Source of the DNA: Kaistella pullorum
Lineage (GTDB): Bacteria; Bacteroidota; Bacteroidia; Flavobacteriales; Weeksellaceae
NCBI RefSeq assembly: GCF_014837035.1
Contig: NZ_JACSPS010000002.1
Coordinates: 511,851 to 575,850 of the forward strand
Length of the DNA stretch: 64,000 bases
Direction: 5' to 3'
Under the pieces are notes generated by a model that saw only the letters and a list, made by a program, of their open reading frames with translations, made no database searches and was not told the origin of the DNA. Made by a program: the position numbers and the translations under genes. Of this stretch, positions 9,468 through 19,671 are shown in pieces (position 1 is the stretch's first letter; each line of letters begins with the position of its first letter).

Positions 9468-10505
9468 CTATTTCACGTGTTCCGTTTTATAAAGTGAGTC
9501 GTAATTGTGTACGCCGTTATTCACAAATCCCTGCTCATTCATCCACTCATCGCTATACACTTTTGTGATATAACGTGAGCCATGATCAGGAAATATCGCA
9601 ACTACCACATCATCTTCTTTAAATGAGTTGGCTGCTCCATACTGCAACAATCCCTGGATCGCCGCGCCGGTAGTATATCCGCCCATGATAGCTTCTTTCA
9701 AAGCGATCTCACGTGTACGGTAAGCCGCCATCTCGTCATTTACGCGTACAAATTCATCTACTTTATCAAATAAAAGTGCCGAAGGAATCAGGTTTTTTCC
9801 TATTCCTTCAATCTGGTAAGGATGAATATCTTCTTTGTTGATTTTTCCGGTTTCGTGGAAACTTTTCAGGATAGATCCCGCGGCATCCACACCGATTATT
9901 TTAATATTTGGATTCTTTTCCTTTAGAAATTTAGCTGAGCCTGAAAGCGTACCGCCGGTTCCGGTGCACGCGATGAGATGCGTAATCTTACCTTCTGTCT
10001 GTTCCCAAATCTCAGGACCGGTGGTCTGGTAATGCGCATCGATATTGAGCTCATTGAAATACTGGTTGATATAGATAGAATTCGGAGTTTCTTCTGCGAT
10101 CCTGCGCGCAACTTCATAGTACGAACGCGGATCATCTGCCGGAACGTTTGCCGGACATACGTAAACGGTAGCACCTAAAGCTTTTAGGTAGGCAATCTTT
10201 TCCTGTTTGGTTTTATCGCTTACTGCGAGAATGCATTTGTAACCTTTAATAATACAAACCATCGCCACGGAGAAACCGGTGTTGCCCGAAGTAGTTTCCA
10301 CCACAGTAGATCCGGGTGTCAGCAAGCCTTTTTTCTCAGCAGCATTGATGATGTGGATCGCTATTCTGTCTTTAGTGGAGTGGCCCGGATTATAAGATTC
10401 TAGCTTGGCATAGACGGTTGCGGGTATTTCTTTGGTTACCTCGTTCAGCCTTACCATCGGCGTATTGCCTATCAAATCCAGAATGTTATTGTAAACATTA
10501 GTCAT
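9468..10505 (-). CDS. PLP-dependent cysteine synthase-family protein
   Basis: A 345-residue fold-type II PLP enzyme that should make cysteine from O-acetylserine and sulfide, or act as a cystathionine beta-synthase-like beta-replacement enzyme. The PLP lysine is Lys45 in NPGHSTKDR, the substrate loop TSGNTG is at 72-77, and the phosphate-binding GTGGTLSG is in the middle. The usual cysteine synthase signature reads NPxxSxKDR, so GHSTKDR fits well. It has its own TATTTTTG promoter motif and terminator, and so is probably monocistronic. Confidence 0.88.
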   Translation of the reverse strand: MTNVYNNILDLIGNTPMVRLNEVTKEIPATVYAKLESYNPGHSTKDRIAIHIINAAEKKGLLTPGSTVVETTSGNTGFSVAMVCIIKGYKCILAVSDKTKQEKIAYLKALGATVYVCPANVPADDPRSYYEVARRIAEETPNSIYINQYFNELNIDAHYQTTGPEIWEQTEGKITHLIACTGTGGTLSGSAKFLKEKNPNIKIIGVDAAGSILKSFHETGKINKEDIHPYQIEGIGKNLIPSALLFDKVDEFVRVNDEMAAYRTREIALKEAIMGGYTTGAAIQGLLQYGAANSFKEDDVVVAIFPDHGSRYITKVYSDEWMNEQGFVNNGVHNYDSLYKTEHVK

Positions 10506-10537
10506 TAGTCGTCATTTTTTTCTCCTAAAAAGCGTGG

Positions 10538-10545
10538 CAAAAATA
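10538..10545 (-). promoter_or_regulatory. -7 promoter element of the cysteine synthase gene
   Basis: The minus strand reads TATTTTTG, a perfect TAnnTTTG match, 33 bases before the ATG at 10505. The spacing fits other promoters in the window. I see no TTG at the usual -33 distance. Confidence 0.55.
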
Positions 10546-10722
10546 CTAAAAAATTAATTATTGAGAAATTTATACACAATTTCAATACGGCAGATGCTAT
10601 GGTTTGTGGTCTAATTTAATCTTTAAAATCTGCTCTTTTCATATCATTGAAGCGCTAAATTTCATGGTGAGTTAGTTCGTTACAGCTGAAAAACCTTATT
10701 TTCGCATATCTGAATTTTATCT

Positions 10723-13700
10723 ATGAAAAACTGGAGTTTCAAACAGTGGAATACCGTCCTCGGATGGGTAGTATTTGTTATCGCTTTTTTGACTTATCTC
10801 TCAACTATTGAGCACTACCTGAGCTTTTGGGATACGGGTGAGTATATCGCCTCTGCAGTAAAGCTTGAAGTGACACATGCACCGGGTGCAGCGCTTTTCC
10901 AGCTCGTAGGTGCCGTGGCAGCGATGCTGGCATTTGGGGATGTGGAAAACTACTCAATTGTCATCAATGCAATGTCCGCACTTTTCAGCGCCCTTACGGT
11001 ATTGTTCCTTTTCTGGATCATCACGCATTTGGTTCGCAGATTACTGAACAAAGATTTTGAGCAGATCACGCGGCACGAGGAGATTTCGATCCTGTTTGCA
11101 GGTGCGATTGGCGCACTTTGTTTTACTTTTTCAGATACGTTTTGGTTCTCAGCTGTGGAAGGTGAAGTTTATTCGATGGCTACGCTTTTTATCGCGCTTT
11201 TGGTTTGGCTTATTACGAAATGGGAAAATGAATATCACGACTCAGACAATGAACGGTGGATCATACTGATTTTCTTTGTTACAGGTCTGTCAATCGGTGT
11301 TCATATGATGTGTATGTTGGCAATTCCAGCCGTTTGTTTTATTTATTATGCAAGGAACTACGATTTTACCTGGAAAAGCTTTCTATGGGCAAATGCAATT
11401 ACGCTTGTGATATTAGGGATTGTCTTCAAAGGCATTTTCCCGCTGATAATGACCCTTTTCGGACGAATGGAAATCTTTGCCGTAAACGGCATTGGTCTGC
11501 CGTTTCACTCAGGAACTGTAATCGCGTTCATCATACTGATCAGCTTGTGCTATTTCGCCATTAAATATGCTAAAAATTCCGGGAAAAGTATTTGGCAGAC
11601 GATCGCATTGTCTGTAGTATATATGATCATCGGTTTTTCATGCTGGATGGTAATTCCCATACGTGCGAATGCAAATCCACCCATGAACCTGAACAATCCG
11701 GATAACGCGATTGGGATGCTCGATTATTATAACCGTGAGCAATATGGCGACTGGCCAACCTCCTATGGTCAGAATTACACGGCTTATCTTGACGCCAATG
11801 GAATCCAGAAAAACGAAGACGGCAGCTATAAAACCAAGAAAACGGGTGACGTTTACGAAAAAGACGAAAAAACAGGCACTTATCTGAAGGTGGGCGACCG
11901 TTTCAATTATGTCTTCAGTGAGGCGCATGTGGGCTTTATGCCGAGGATGTTCAGCGAAGACAAAGATGTAATGTCGAACTACATTTCGATGTATGGCGCG
12001 CCTGATTTTTCATTTAATTATGATAATCCGGACGTTGCTGAAAGCCCGGAAGCTAAACAAATATTTGAGGAATTGCGCGGCAAGTTTGACGCAGGTACGA
12101 TACGGGCTGATGACTATCTTAAAGTGAAGCCTTATAATCTGATTAACATCCAAAAGCCGTCCCTCGCTCAAAACCTGGATTATTTCTTCACTTTTCAGAA
12201 TGGATATTACTTCGTACGTTATCTGATGTGGAACTTCGTCGGCCGCCAGAATGACCTCGAAGGTAACATGGAAAACAACCGCGGCAACTGGATTTCAGGC
12301 ATTCCTGTTATTGATAATGCAATGTGGGGTGACCAAAGCCAAATGCCCGCAAAATTCAAAAACGAAAGCACCGTAGCCTTCTTTTTTCTTCCGCTGCTAT
12401 TGGGAATTCTAGGTTTTTTCTTTCAGCTGAACCGTGATTTCGGACGCTTCTACGCCATACTTTCACTGTTCATCATCACAAGCGTCGGAATTATTTTCTA
12501 TACCGGCGTCAAACCTTTTGAAGTCCGCGAACGTGATTATGCAATGGTGGGGTCCTTTTTCGCATTTGCGGTGTGGATAGGGCTTGGAGCGGCGGCACTT
12601 CTTTGGGCTGTTCAGAAAAAGATAAAATCAGATGCAGCAAACGTAGCGGTTGGCGTTATCCTTTTAGGTATTCCGCTGATGATGGGCTTCCAGAATTATA
12701 CACCGCATGACCGAAGCGGCCGTTCAGCTGCTTATGATTATGCCTATTCCACATTAAAATCGTTACCGAAAAACGATATTTTGTTCGTTTATGGGGATAA
12801 TGATACGTATCCGATTTGGGGAATGCAGGAAACATCCGGTTTGCGTGATGATGTGAAAGTAGTGAACTTTACGCTTCTTTCCACACCGTGGAATATCGAT
12901 CAGGTAAAACGCCGGACTTATAACTCAATGCCGATACCGTCGATTCTCACGCATGAAGATTACCGCGACGGGACCAATGACCAGATATTCCTGATGAGTC
13001 CTGAAGACTGGCAAAATGTTTTTGCGAACCTTAAAGACCAGGGCGCGCCTGAAAGTGCATTCGCAGGCTTCAGAAAATACCTTACACAGGATTCGATGAC
13101 ATTAAAGGAAGCATTGAATTTCGTCAGAACAAAATCTGATGACAAAGATGAGATCCTGAAAATGCTTTTTGGTGAGGAGAAATTTGAAAAGTTCAATTTC
13201 CTGCCTGTAAGCAGATTCATACTTCCGGTGAATAAAGAAAACGCACTCAAATCGGGTACCATTGAGGCTAAGGATCTTAATCAGGTTGTAGACCAAATTA
13301 CGATTGATTACAGAAGATCGAGTATGTTTAAAAACAATCTGTTGCTTTTGGATATGCTTGCGAATAACGACTGGAAGCGGTCTATCAATTTCTCTTCCGG
13401 CGGAATCTATGATCCTGAAAACATATTCTATCTTGGTGAATATCTACAGTATGACGGTTTCAGTTACCGACTTGTACCGATTAAGACAGAAGAGCGTGAA
13501 GACGGTGAAATGGGACGCGTAGACGCAAACTCACTTTATAATATCGTAAAAAACTACCGTTGGGGCAATTTTAAAGACCTGAATGTGCATTTTGATGAAA
13601 CCTGTATGCAGAATATCGTAAGCTACCGAAGTTCGGCCAGCCGCGCCGCGGAAGCACTTGCACTTTCGGGACAGCGTGCAAAAGCACTTGAAATACTCGA

Positions 13701-14208
13701 TTTGGCTTCCCGCGAAATTCCGGTGGCGAAATACAATGATCCGCGTTCGCTGAGTTCCATGGTTTACGGATACATCGTGGCGGGCCAGGAACAGAAAGGT
13801 TTAATGCTTGCCGAGGAGCTCAAAAAAGGAATTTTCGAAGAGTATGATTATTACAGCAGGCTTTCTGCACGCGAACAGATGTTTGTTTCGCGGCAAATGC
13901 GTACAAAACCGATGGAATATTCACTTGTGGTGGGCGCAGTGAGTGATGCTTATGACAGACTTGGGAAAAGGGACAAGGGTTATAACTACGTCGTAAAATC
14001 TATTGAACCTATTGACAAACGTTTCAACGGTTTTGTGAAAAATCTTGAGATTATGGGGAAGGAGAAGGCGTACAAAGAGTCTGAGAAAGTGCAGAAGATA
14101 ACGCCATTTTACACGTATCTGTTTGATATAATGAATCCGTACGATTCTACCTACAGCCAGGAGAAAGAAACGCAGATCACTAATGCGGTTATCCGAGCCA
14201 CGCAATAA
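10723..14208 (+). CDS. DUF2723 multi-membrane protein (TMEM260-like glycosyltransferase)
   Basis: A very large (1161-residue) inner-membrane protein. The first 350 residues have the DUF2723 layout: a first helix, then the periplasmic-loop motif FWDTGEYIASAVKLEVTHAPGAALFQLVG, then many hydrophobic helices; more helices lie at about 550-660. The remaining 500 residues are soluble, with a helical-repeat-like end. The WDTGE acidic motif is reminiscent of GT-C glycosyltransferases, and human TMEM260 of this family is a protein O-mannosyltransferase. It probably moves a sugar from a lipid carrier to extracytoplasmic protein, which fits O-glycosylating flavobacteria. Confidence 0.85.
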   Translation: MKNWSFKQWNTVLGWVVFVIAFLTYLSTIEHYLSFWDTGEYIASAVKLEVTHAPGAALFQLVGAVAAMLAFGDVENYSIVINAMSALFSALTVLFLFWIITHLVRRLLNKDFEQITRHEEISILFAGAIGALCFTFSDTFWFSAVEGEVYSMATLFIALLVWLITKWENEYHDSDNERWIILIFFVTGLSIGVHMMCMLAIPAVCFIYYARNYDFTWKSFLWANAITLVILGIVFKGIFPLIMTLFGRMEIFAVNGIGLPFHSGTVIAFIILISLCYFAIKYAKNSGKSIWQTIALSVVYMIIGFSCWMVIPIRANANPPMNLNNPDNAIGMLDYYNREQYGDWPTSYGQNYTAYLDANGIQKNEDGSYKTKKTGDVYEKDEKTGTYLKVGDRFNYVFSEAHVGFMPRMFSEDKDVMSNYISMYGAPDFSFNYDNPDVAESPEAKQIFEELRGKFDAGTIRADDYLKVKPYNLINIQKPSLAQNLDYFFTFQNGYYFVRYLMWNFVGRQNDLEGNMENNRGNWISGIPVIDNAMWGDQSQMPAKFKNESTVAFFFLPLLLGILGFFFQLNRDFGRFYAILSLFIITSVGIIFYTGVKPFEVRERDYAMVGSFFAFAVWIGLGAAALLWAVQKKIKSDAANVAVGVILLGIPLMMGFQNYTPHDRSGRSAAYDYAYSTLKSLPKNDILFVYGDNDTYPIWGMQETSGLRDDVKVVNFTLLSTPWNIDQVKRRTYNSMPIPSILTHEDYRDGTNDQIFLMSPEDWQNVFANLKDQGAPESAFAGFRKYLTQDSMTLKEALNFVRTKSDDKDEILKMLFGEEKFEKFNFLPVSRFILPVNKENALKSGTIEAKDLNQVVDQITIDYRRSSMFKNNLLLLDMLANNDWKRSINFSSGGIYDPENIFYLGEYLQYDGFSYRLVPIKTEEREDGEMGRVDANSLYNIVKNYRWGNFKDLNVHFDETCMQNIVSYRSSASRAAEALALSGQRAKALEILDLASREIPVAKYNDPRSLSSMVYGYIVAGQEQKGLMLAEELKKGIFEEYDYYSRLSAREQMFVSRQMRTKPMEYSLVVGAVSDAYDRLGKRDKGYNYVVKSIEPIDKRFNGFVKNLEIMGKEKAYKESEKVQKITPFYTYLFDIMNPYDSTYSQEKETQITNAVIRATQ

Positions 14209-14215
14209 TTCCGCA

Positions 14216-14743
14216 ATGATGAGGTTCTGTGCATTTCTTCGCGGTGTAAATGTGAACGGTACTTCGATGAAGATGGCCGACGTTCGTGATGTTTTTGAAA
14301 GTGCGGGATTGAGTGAAGTTTCATCTGTTTTGGCATCGGGAAACATTCTGTTTTCGTCCGAAAAGTCGGTAAACGAGCTTAAAATTTCACTTGAAAAAGC
14401 AATGAGTGATCATTTTAAATATGACGCTTTTATGTTCATTAAAACCAAGGATGAAGTGAAGCAGATTTTGCAATATGTACCGTTTCAAAACGATTCCTCA
14501 TCTCACGTCTACGCTTTCATTGGTGAAGAGGGCGTTGATAAGATGTTGGATGATGAATTCAGTAAACTAAAAGCATCAGAAGCCGAAAAAACAAAAATAG
14601 TAAACCATCATTTTTACTGGCAAAATTCAAAAGGCAACACCGTAAAGTCAGATTTCGGAAAAATACTCGGGAACAAACGTTACAAGCATCTCGTAACTTC
14701 ACGTAATATTAATACTATTGAAAAGATTTTGCAGAAGCTGTAA
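14216..14743 (+). CDS. DUF1697 family protein
   Basis: About 175 residues with the DUF1697 opening RFCAFLRGVNVNGTSMKMADVRDVFESAGLSEVSSVLASGNILFSS, followed by a second alpha-beta half. The family is widespread in bacteria and has no firm function. I start it at the first of two adjacent ATG codons (14216 or 14219), seven bases after the stop of the DUF2723 gene; an upstream ATG at 14183 would overlap that gene and adds residues unlike the family. It may be co-transcribed with the gene before it. Confidence 0.85.
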   Translation: MMRFCAFLRGVNVNGTSMKMADVRDVFESAGLSEVSSVLASGNILFSSEKSVNELKISLEKAMSDHFKYDAFMFIKTKDEVKQILQYVPFQNDSSSHVYAFIGEEGVDKMLDDEFSKLKASEAEKTKIVNHHFYWQNSKGNTVKSDFGKILGNKRYKHLVTSRNINTIEKILQKL

Positions 14744-14784
14744 GTTTTAAATTCTACTTTTTTCAATTTAAATTTTTAAATATA

Positions 14785-15594
14785 ATGATTCAATACCTTG
14801 ATAATATTCAGCACAAAAATTCAAAAAACTTTTTCCTGATTGCCGGACCCTGCATCATCGAAGGTGAGGACATGGCTTTACGAATCGCGGAAAAGGTGAT
14901 AGAGATCACCAACAAATATGAGATTCCTTATATCTTCAAAGGCAGTTTCAAAAAAGCCAACCGCAGCCGTGTAGATTCATTCACCACAATTGGCGAAGAA
15001 AAATCGCTTGAGATACTAAAAAAAGTAGGCGAAACTTTTAGTATTCCTACTACCACGGATATTCACGAGAACGACCACGCAGCACTTGCTGCAAAATATG
15101 TAGACGTACTGCAAATCCCGGCATTTCTGGTTCGACAAACCGATCTGTTGGTAGCTGCAGCCAAAACAGGAAAGTGCGTAACGCTGAAAAAAGGACAGTT
15201 TCTTTCACCGGAAGCGATGAAATTTGCGGTGGAAAAAGTGACAGATTCGGGCAACCAAAAAACCGCTATCATCGAACGCGGGAACTCATTTGGATATACA
15301 GATTTGGTCGTAGATTTCCGCGGAATCCCAACGATGAAACATTATGCGCCAGTGATTCTGGATGTAACGCATTCACTTCAGCAGCCCAACCAAAACTCCG
15401 GTGTGACTGGCGGAAGACCTGAACTTATAGAAACTATTGCCAAAGCCGGAATCGCTGTGGGTGCAGACGGACTTTTCATTGAAACACATCCCGACCCCAG
15501 CTGTGCTTTATCAGACGGCGCGAACATGCTGCAACTTGACAAACTCGAGAATCTGCTGCAGAAATTGACCCGCGTGCGCGAAGCTGTGCTTTAA
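14785..15594 (+). CDS. kdsA: 3-deoxy-8-phosphooctulonate (KDO-8-P) synthase
   Basis: KdsA condenses phosphoenolpyruvate with arabinose 5-phosphate to make KDO 8-phosphate for the lipopolysaccharide core. The 269-residue protein shows the family motifs LIAGPCIIEGEDMA, FKGSFKKANRSR, TTTDIHE and GADGLFIETHPDPS. The arginine/lysine-rich KKANRSRVDSF loop binds the substrates. It shows that the organism makes KDO-containing lipopolysaccharide, in line with lptC further on. Confidence 0.96.
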   Translation: MIQYLDNIQHKNSKNFFLIAGPCIIEGEDMALRIAEKVIEITNKYEIPYIFKGSFKKANRSRVDSFTTIGEEKSLEILKKVGETFSIPTTTDIHENDHAALAAKYVDVLQIPAFLVRQTDLLVAAAKTGKCVTLKKGQFLSPEAMKFAVEKVTDSGNQKTAIIERGNSFGYTDLVVDFRGIPTMKHYAPVILDVTHSLQQPNQNSGVTGGRPELIETIAKAGIAVGADGLFIETHPDPSCALSDGANMLQLDKLENLLQKLTRVREAVL

Positions 15595-15628
15595 AATTTG
15601 CTATCTTTAAAAACTAAACTTCAAACCA

Positions 15629-18058
15629 TTGAAAAAGATATTTCTACTGTTTGCCTTTGTTCCGGCAGTTCTGTCCGCGCAAATCACCCTGAAAGTATTA
15701 GACGAAAACGGAGCGCCGGTAAGCGCGGCCAATGTTTATTATAACAACGGAAGCTTTACTACAGACGAGAATGGAATGGTAAAAATTCCGGTAGCAGCTA
15801 CGGAGCAGCAACTTCAGGTTTCAAAAGAGAGTTTTTTCAGCTTCAGCAAAAACATTAAACCGACGCCGAAAGTACAGAACGTGAACGTACTTTTTAAAGA
15901 TTCCGGGCGCGAAACGCAGATTCAGGAAGTTGTTTTTCAGAAAAAAGGCAAACCAAAAGTTACCGATCTCACCTCTGTAGAAATCACAGCAAAAGAGGCT
16001 CAGCAGGTCGCGTCACTTTCGGGTGGCGTTGAAGGATTGCTGAAAACCCTTCCGTCGGTTAACTCAAATACCGAACTTTCCTCACAGTATATGGTGCGTG
16101 GCGGTAATTACGATGAAAACCTTATCTACATCAATGATATCGAAATTTACAGACCTTTCCTGATCCGTAATTCGCTGCAGGAGGGCATGAGCATCATCAA
16201 TCCGGATATGGTGCAGGCCATCAACTTTTCAGCGGGTGGTTTTGAAGCAAAATACGGCGACAAAATGTCTTCGGCGCTGAATATTTATTACAGACAGCCT
16301 ACCAAATTTGAAGTTTCAGGAGAAGCAAGCCTTATAGGAGCAAGACTTTCCACAGGCTTTGCTACGAAAGACCGAAGACTTTCTGCGCTTTTCTCCGGAC
16401 GTTACCGAAATACAAATCTGGTCCTTAATACTTTAAATGAAGACACAGATTTTAATCCACAGTATCTTGATTTTCAATCTTATATCACTTACAGACTGAA
16501 CAGTAAATGGGATTTTTCCTTCGTTGGTTACTACAGTAAGAATGATTATGAGATGATTCCGAAAGTGAAGGAAGTAGATTTTGGCTCGTTACAAACTCCA
16601 CTAAGACTCAGCGTTTTCTATAACGGCCAGGAAGATGATGCCTATAAAAACATGATGGGTACGGCATCGATCAACTTCAGGCCAAACAAAAAATGGACTT
16701 TTACATTAGATAATTTTGCTTATCAAAACCGTGAACGCGAGTATTATTCCATTGCTTCTGCTTATTTATTGCAAACTTTTGATCCGATCACAGGCGACCC
16801 AATTACCTCTTACGATGTGGGTGGACAGATTGATCATGCACGGAACGACTTATTGGTGAAAACATACGGCAGCCAGCTTAAAACCCGTTTTTCACCCGAT
16901 GTGAACACAGATTTTGAAGTAGGGTTAAAGTTCGAAAAAGAGAACCTCAAAGATTTCACCAATGAATGGCAGCTTGTCGATTCGCTTGGTTACAGCACGC
17001 CTCGCGATTATACAGATCCAGGAACATTGGATCCGTCTGACCTGAGACTGCGTTTTCATATTGCAGGCCAGAATCACATTCAGCCAACGCGTCTTTCGGG
17101 ATATGCGCAGTTTTCGAAAAAACTCTTTTGGGGAACGAACCGTGTATTTGTGAACGCGGGCGTCCGTGCTTCACACTGGGATTTCAATGATGAAACCATA
17201 ATTTCGCCACGTGCGCAGTTTGCGATAAAACCAGATTGGGAAATGGACATGCTGTTTAAACTTTCCGGCGGAATCTATTATCAGGCGCCATTTTACAAGG
17301 AAATCAAAGATTTAGACGGTAATTTCAATCCAAACATCAAATCTCAGCGGTCAATGCAGGTTATCCTGTCAAATGACTATGAGTTCCGCATGCTCGAACG
17401 TCCGTTTAAACTCACAACAGAAGCGTACTATAAGAAAATGGATAACCTGATTCCTTATTATCTCGATAATGTGAGGATAAGGTATTCGGGTAAAAACAAT
17501 TCGGAAGGTTATGCTTACGGCGTAGACACGCGTCTTTTCGGTGAATTTGTTCCCGGAATCGATTCGTGGGTTTCCGCCAGTTACGCGCGTGTATTTGAAA
17601 ACATTGAAGGTCGCGGAGATATTTCAAGACCAACTGATCCGCGCTTCAGATTTTCAATGTTTTACCAGGATTATATGCCGAAATTTCCGTCTATGCGTGT
17701 AAATTTAACGTTGACATACGCCAACGGACTTCCTTCCGGAACACCGATCACACTGGATGAAAACGGTCAACCGGATTACACGGCGCCGTATCTGTACCAA
17801 CGTACTTTGCCTTCGTACAAACGAGTGGACATTGGTTTGTCTAAAGTGTTCATCGACCAGAAAGACAACAAAGTAAACAGCGGTTTCTGGAGTAATTTCA
17901 ATGAACTCACCCTCGGTGTACAGATATTCAACGCGTTCAACATTCAAAATACAGTTGCCAACCAATGGGTGAACGATGTTTCATCGGGCTACAACTATCC
18001 GGTTCCGGTTCGGATGACCGGCCGTTTCTTCAATGTAAAGCTTGAATTTAAACTTTAA
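15629..18058 (+). CDS. TonB-dependent outer-membrane receptor
   Basis: An 809-residue receptor starting at TTG 15629. Residues 1-17 are a signal peptide ending in LSAQ. A carboxypeptidase-regulatory-like beta domain (about 18-100) is followed by the plug (about 120-230, with LPSVNSNTELSSQYMVRGGNYDENLIYINDIEIYRP) and a beta-barrel that ends in NVKLEFKL with the terminal hydrophobic residue needed for outer-membrane insertion. It imports an unknown substrate with energy from TonB. No SusD partner lies beside it, so it is not a classical SusCD pair. It is followed by a shared terminator. Confidence 0.92.
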   Translation: MKKIFLLFAFVPAVLSAQITLKVLDENGAPVSAANVYYNNGSFTTDENGMVKIPVAATEQQLQVSKESFFSFSKNIKPTPKVQNVNVLFKDSGRETQIQEVVFQKKGKPKVTDLTSVEITAKEAQQVASLSGGVEGLLKTLPSVNSNTELSSQYMVRGGNYDENLIYINDIEIYRPFLIRNSLQEGMSIINPDMVQAINFSAGGFEAKYGDKMSSALNIYYRQPTKFEVSGEASLIGARLSTGFATKDRRLSALFSGRYRNTNLVLNTLNEDTDFNPQYLDFQSYITYRLNSKWDFSFVGYYSKNDYEMIPKVKEVDFGSLQTPLRLSVFYNGQEDDAYKNMMGTASINFRPNKKWTFTLDNFAYQNREREYYSIASAYLLQTFDPITGDPITSYDVGGQIDHARNDLLVKTYGSQLKTRFSPDVNTDFEVGLKFEKENLKDFTNEWQLVDSLGYSTPRDYTDPGTLDPSDLRLRFHIAGQNHIQPTRLSGYAQFSKKLFWGTNRVFVNAGVRASHWDFNDETIISPRAQFAIKPDWEMDMLFKLSGGIYYQAPFYKEIKDLDGNFNPNIKSQRSMQVILSNDYEFRMLERPFKLTTEAYYKKMDNLIPYYLDNVRIRYSGKNNSEGYAYGVDTRLFGEFVPGIDSWVSASYARVFENIEGRGDISRPTDPRFRFSMFYQDYMPKFPSMRVNLTLTYANGLPSGTPITLDENGQPDYTAPYLYQRTLPSYKRVDIGLSKVFIDQKDNKVNSGFWSNFNELTLGVQIFNAFNIQNTVANQWVNDVSSGYNYPVPVRMTGRFFNVKLEFKL

Positions 18059-18080
18059 AAAAAGTTTATCCCGAAAATAA

Positions 18081-18117
18081 AAAATCCTGAAATGTAAAGT
18101 TTCAGGATTTCTTTTTT
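18081..18117. terminator. Bidirectional terminator between TonB receptor and GNAT-nitrilase gene
   Basis: AAATCCTGAAA pairs perfectly with TTTCAGGATTT around a seven-base loop, with T-runs on both strands. It separates two convergent genes. Confidence 0.85.
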
Positions 18118-18135
18118 AGCATAAATAATTTAAAA

Positions 18136-19653
18136 CTAATCTTTTTCCGCATTCAGGTCCAATGTGGTGTATAGATCGGAACGGCGGTCGCTCATCGTAC
18201 GTACCGCGCCATAATGATGCAGCTCTTTGAGTAAATTTAAATCTACATCAACGATTAAAGTGGTTTCCGTATTCGGTGTAGCTTCGCCTTTCACGGCATT
18301 CGATGGAAATGCAAAATCAGACGGCGTGAAAACCGCGGCCTGACCGTACTGGATATCCATATTGTTTACACCCGGAAGATTCCCCACACAGCCCGCAATC
18401 GCAACATAACATTCGTTTTCGATTGCCCTGGCAGCAGCGCAGTGGCGGACCCGAACGTAGGCATTTTGCGTATCGGTAAGGTAAGGAACAAACAGGATTT
18501 TCATTCCTTGGTCGGCTAAAATCCGCGGCAGTTCGGGGAATTCTACATCATAGCAAATCACAAGGCCTACTTTTCCGCAATCTGTATCGATCACTTTTAT
18601 TTCGCTGCCACCTTTCATGCCGTAGAATTTTCTTTCGTTGGGTGTGATGTGAATTTTACGGTGCTCATCGATCTTTCCGTCACGGTGCAGCAAATAACTC
18701 ACGTTAAAAAGATCGCCGTTTTCTACCAGCGGCATACTGCCGGCGATGATATTGATGTTGTAACCAATCGCCAGCTCAGAGATTTTATTCTTAATCTGCT
18801 CTGTAAGTTCGGCCAGTTTAAACATACTTTCGCGCTCCGAAAGATGGTTGAAAGGCGCAAGTAGAGGCGTATTGAAGAATTCCGGGAACATGATGAAATC
18901 CGATTTATAATCAGCCATCACATTTACGAAAAATTCTACCTGTTCATAAAACGCATCGATGGTCTTGAAGTGACGCATTTGCCACTGAACAAGTCCGAGG
19001 CGGATCACCGAATCCTGCATCGTATTCGGTTTTTTGCTGTAATAGATGTTGTTCCACTGCAGCAAAACCGCATTTTCCTCGGAATGAAAATCTTCCGGAA
19101 GGTAGTTTTTAAGAATCCTTACCGGTAAAAAATTGTTTGCGAGCTGAAAACTCAGTACCGGATCGTACAGCTCCTTGTTCCGCACTTTCTGGATATAGGC
19201 ACGCGGCGAAAGTTTATCGCTGTGCAGATGATAATTAGGAATTCTGCCGCCAACCATGATGGATTTTAAGTTCAGCGTTTCGCAAAGTTCCTTCCGCACG
19301 TCATAAAGTCTTCGGGCGAGACGGAGTTTTCGGTACTCCGGATCCACAAAAACTTCAATGCCATAGAGCACATTTCCGGTCTCAGAATGGGTATTGAACG
19401 TATAATTTCCTGTAATTTCTTTATAAGTGTGATCGTCCCCATACAACTCATACTGCACGATAAGCGAAAGCGCCACCGCGGCTATTTTGCCGTCGACGGT
19501 AATGCAAATCTGCCCGTCACGAAAGATCCGGATGAGTTTTTGGATGCTTTTTTTCGACCAAATGCTCTGAGACATTGTCGGGTACGCTTTCATCATTGTT
19601 TCCCGCAGTTCTTCGTAGTCTTCTACTGCAAGTTTTCTTATATCAATCTGCAT
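18136..19653 (-). CDS. GNAT acetyltransferase fused to a carbon-nitrogen hydrolase
   Basis: A 505-residue two-domain protein. Residues 1-165 are a GNAT acetyltransferase fold (GIEVFVDPEYRKLRLARRLYDVRKELCE). Residues 210-500 are a nitrilase-superfamily amidase with the catalytic triad: Glu in FPEFFNTP, Lys in HRKIHITPNE and Cys367 in ICYDVEFPE. The family therefore links an acyl transfer and an amide hydrolysis step, but the substrate is unknown. It lies 18 bases after anmK on the same strand and is probably co-transcribed. Confidence 0.88.
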   Translation of the reverse strand: MQIDIRKLAVEDYEELRETMMKAYPTMSQSIWSKKSIQKLIRIFRDGQICITVDGKIAAVALSLIVQYELYGDDHTYKEITGNYTFNTHSETGNVLYGIEVFVDPEYRKLRLARRLYDVRKELCETLNLKSIMVGGRIPNYHLHSDKLSPRAYIQKVRNKELYDPVLSFQLANNFLPVRILKNYLPEDFHSEENAVLLQWNNIYYSKKPNTMQDSVIRLGLVQWQMRHFKTIDAFYEQVEFFVNVMADYKSDFIMFPEFFNTPLLAPFNHLSERESMFKLAELTEQIKNKISELAIGYNINIIAGSMPLVENGDLFNVSYLLHRDGKIDEHRKIHITPNERKFYGMKGGSEIKVIDTDCGKVGLVICYDVEFPELPRILADQGMKILFVPYLTDTQNAYVRVRHCAAARAIENECYVAIAGCVGNLPGVNNMDIQYGQAAVFTPSDFAFPSNAVKGEATPNTETTLIVDVDLNLLKELHHYGAVRTMSDRRSDLYTTLDLNAEKD

Positions 19654-19671
19654 AATATTGTCTTTAAATTT

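Noticed and set aside
13921-14346. A 141-codon minus-strand frame across the DUF2723/DUF1697 junction
   Set aside because: It runs antisense to two recognised genes and has no family match or promoter motif.
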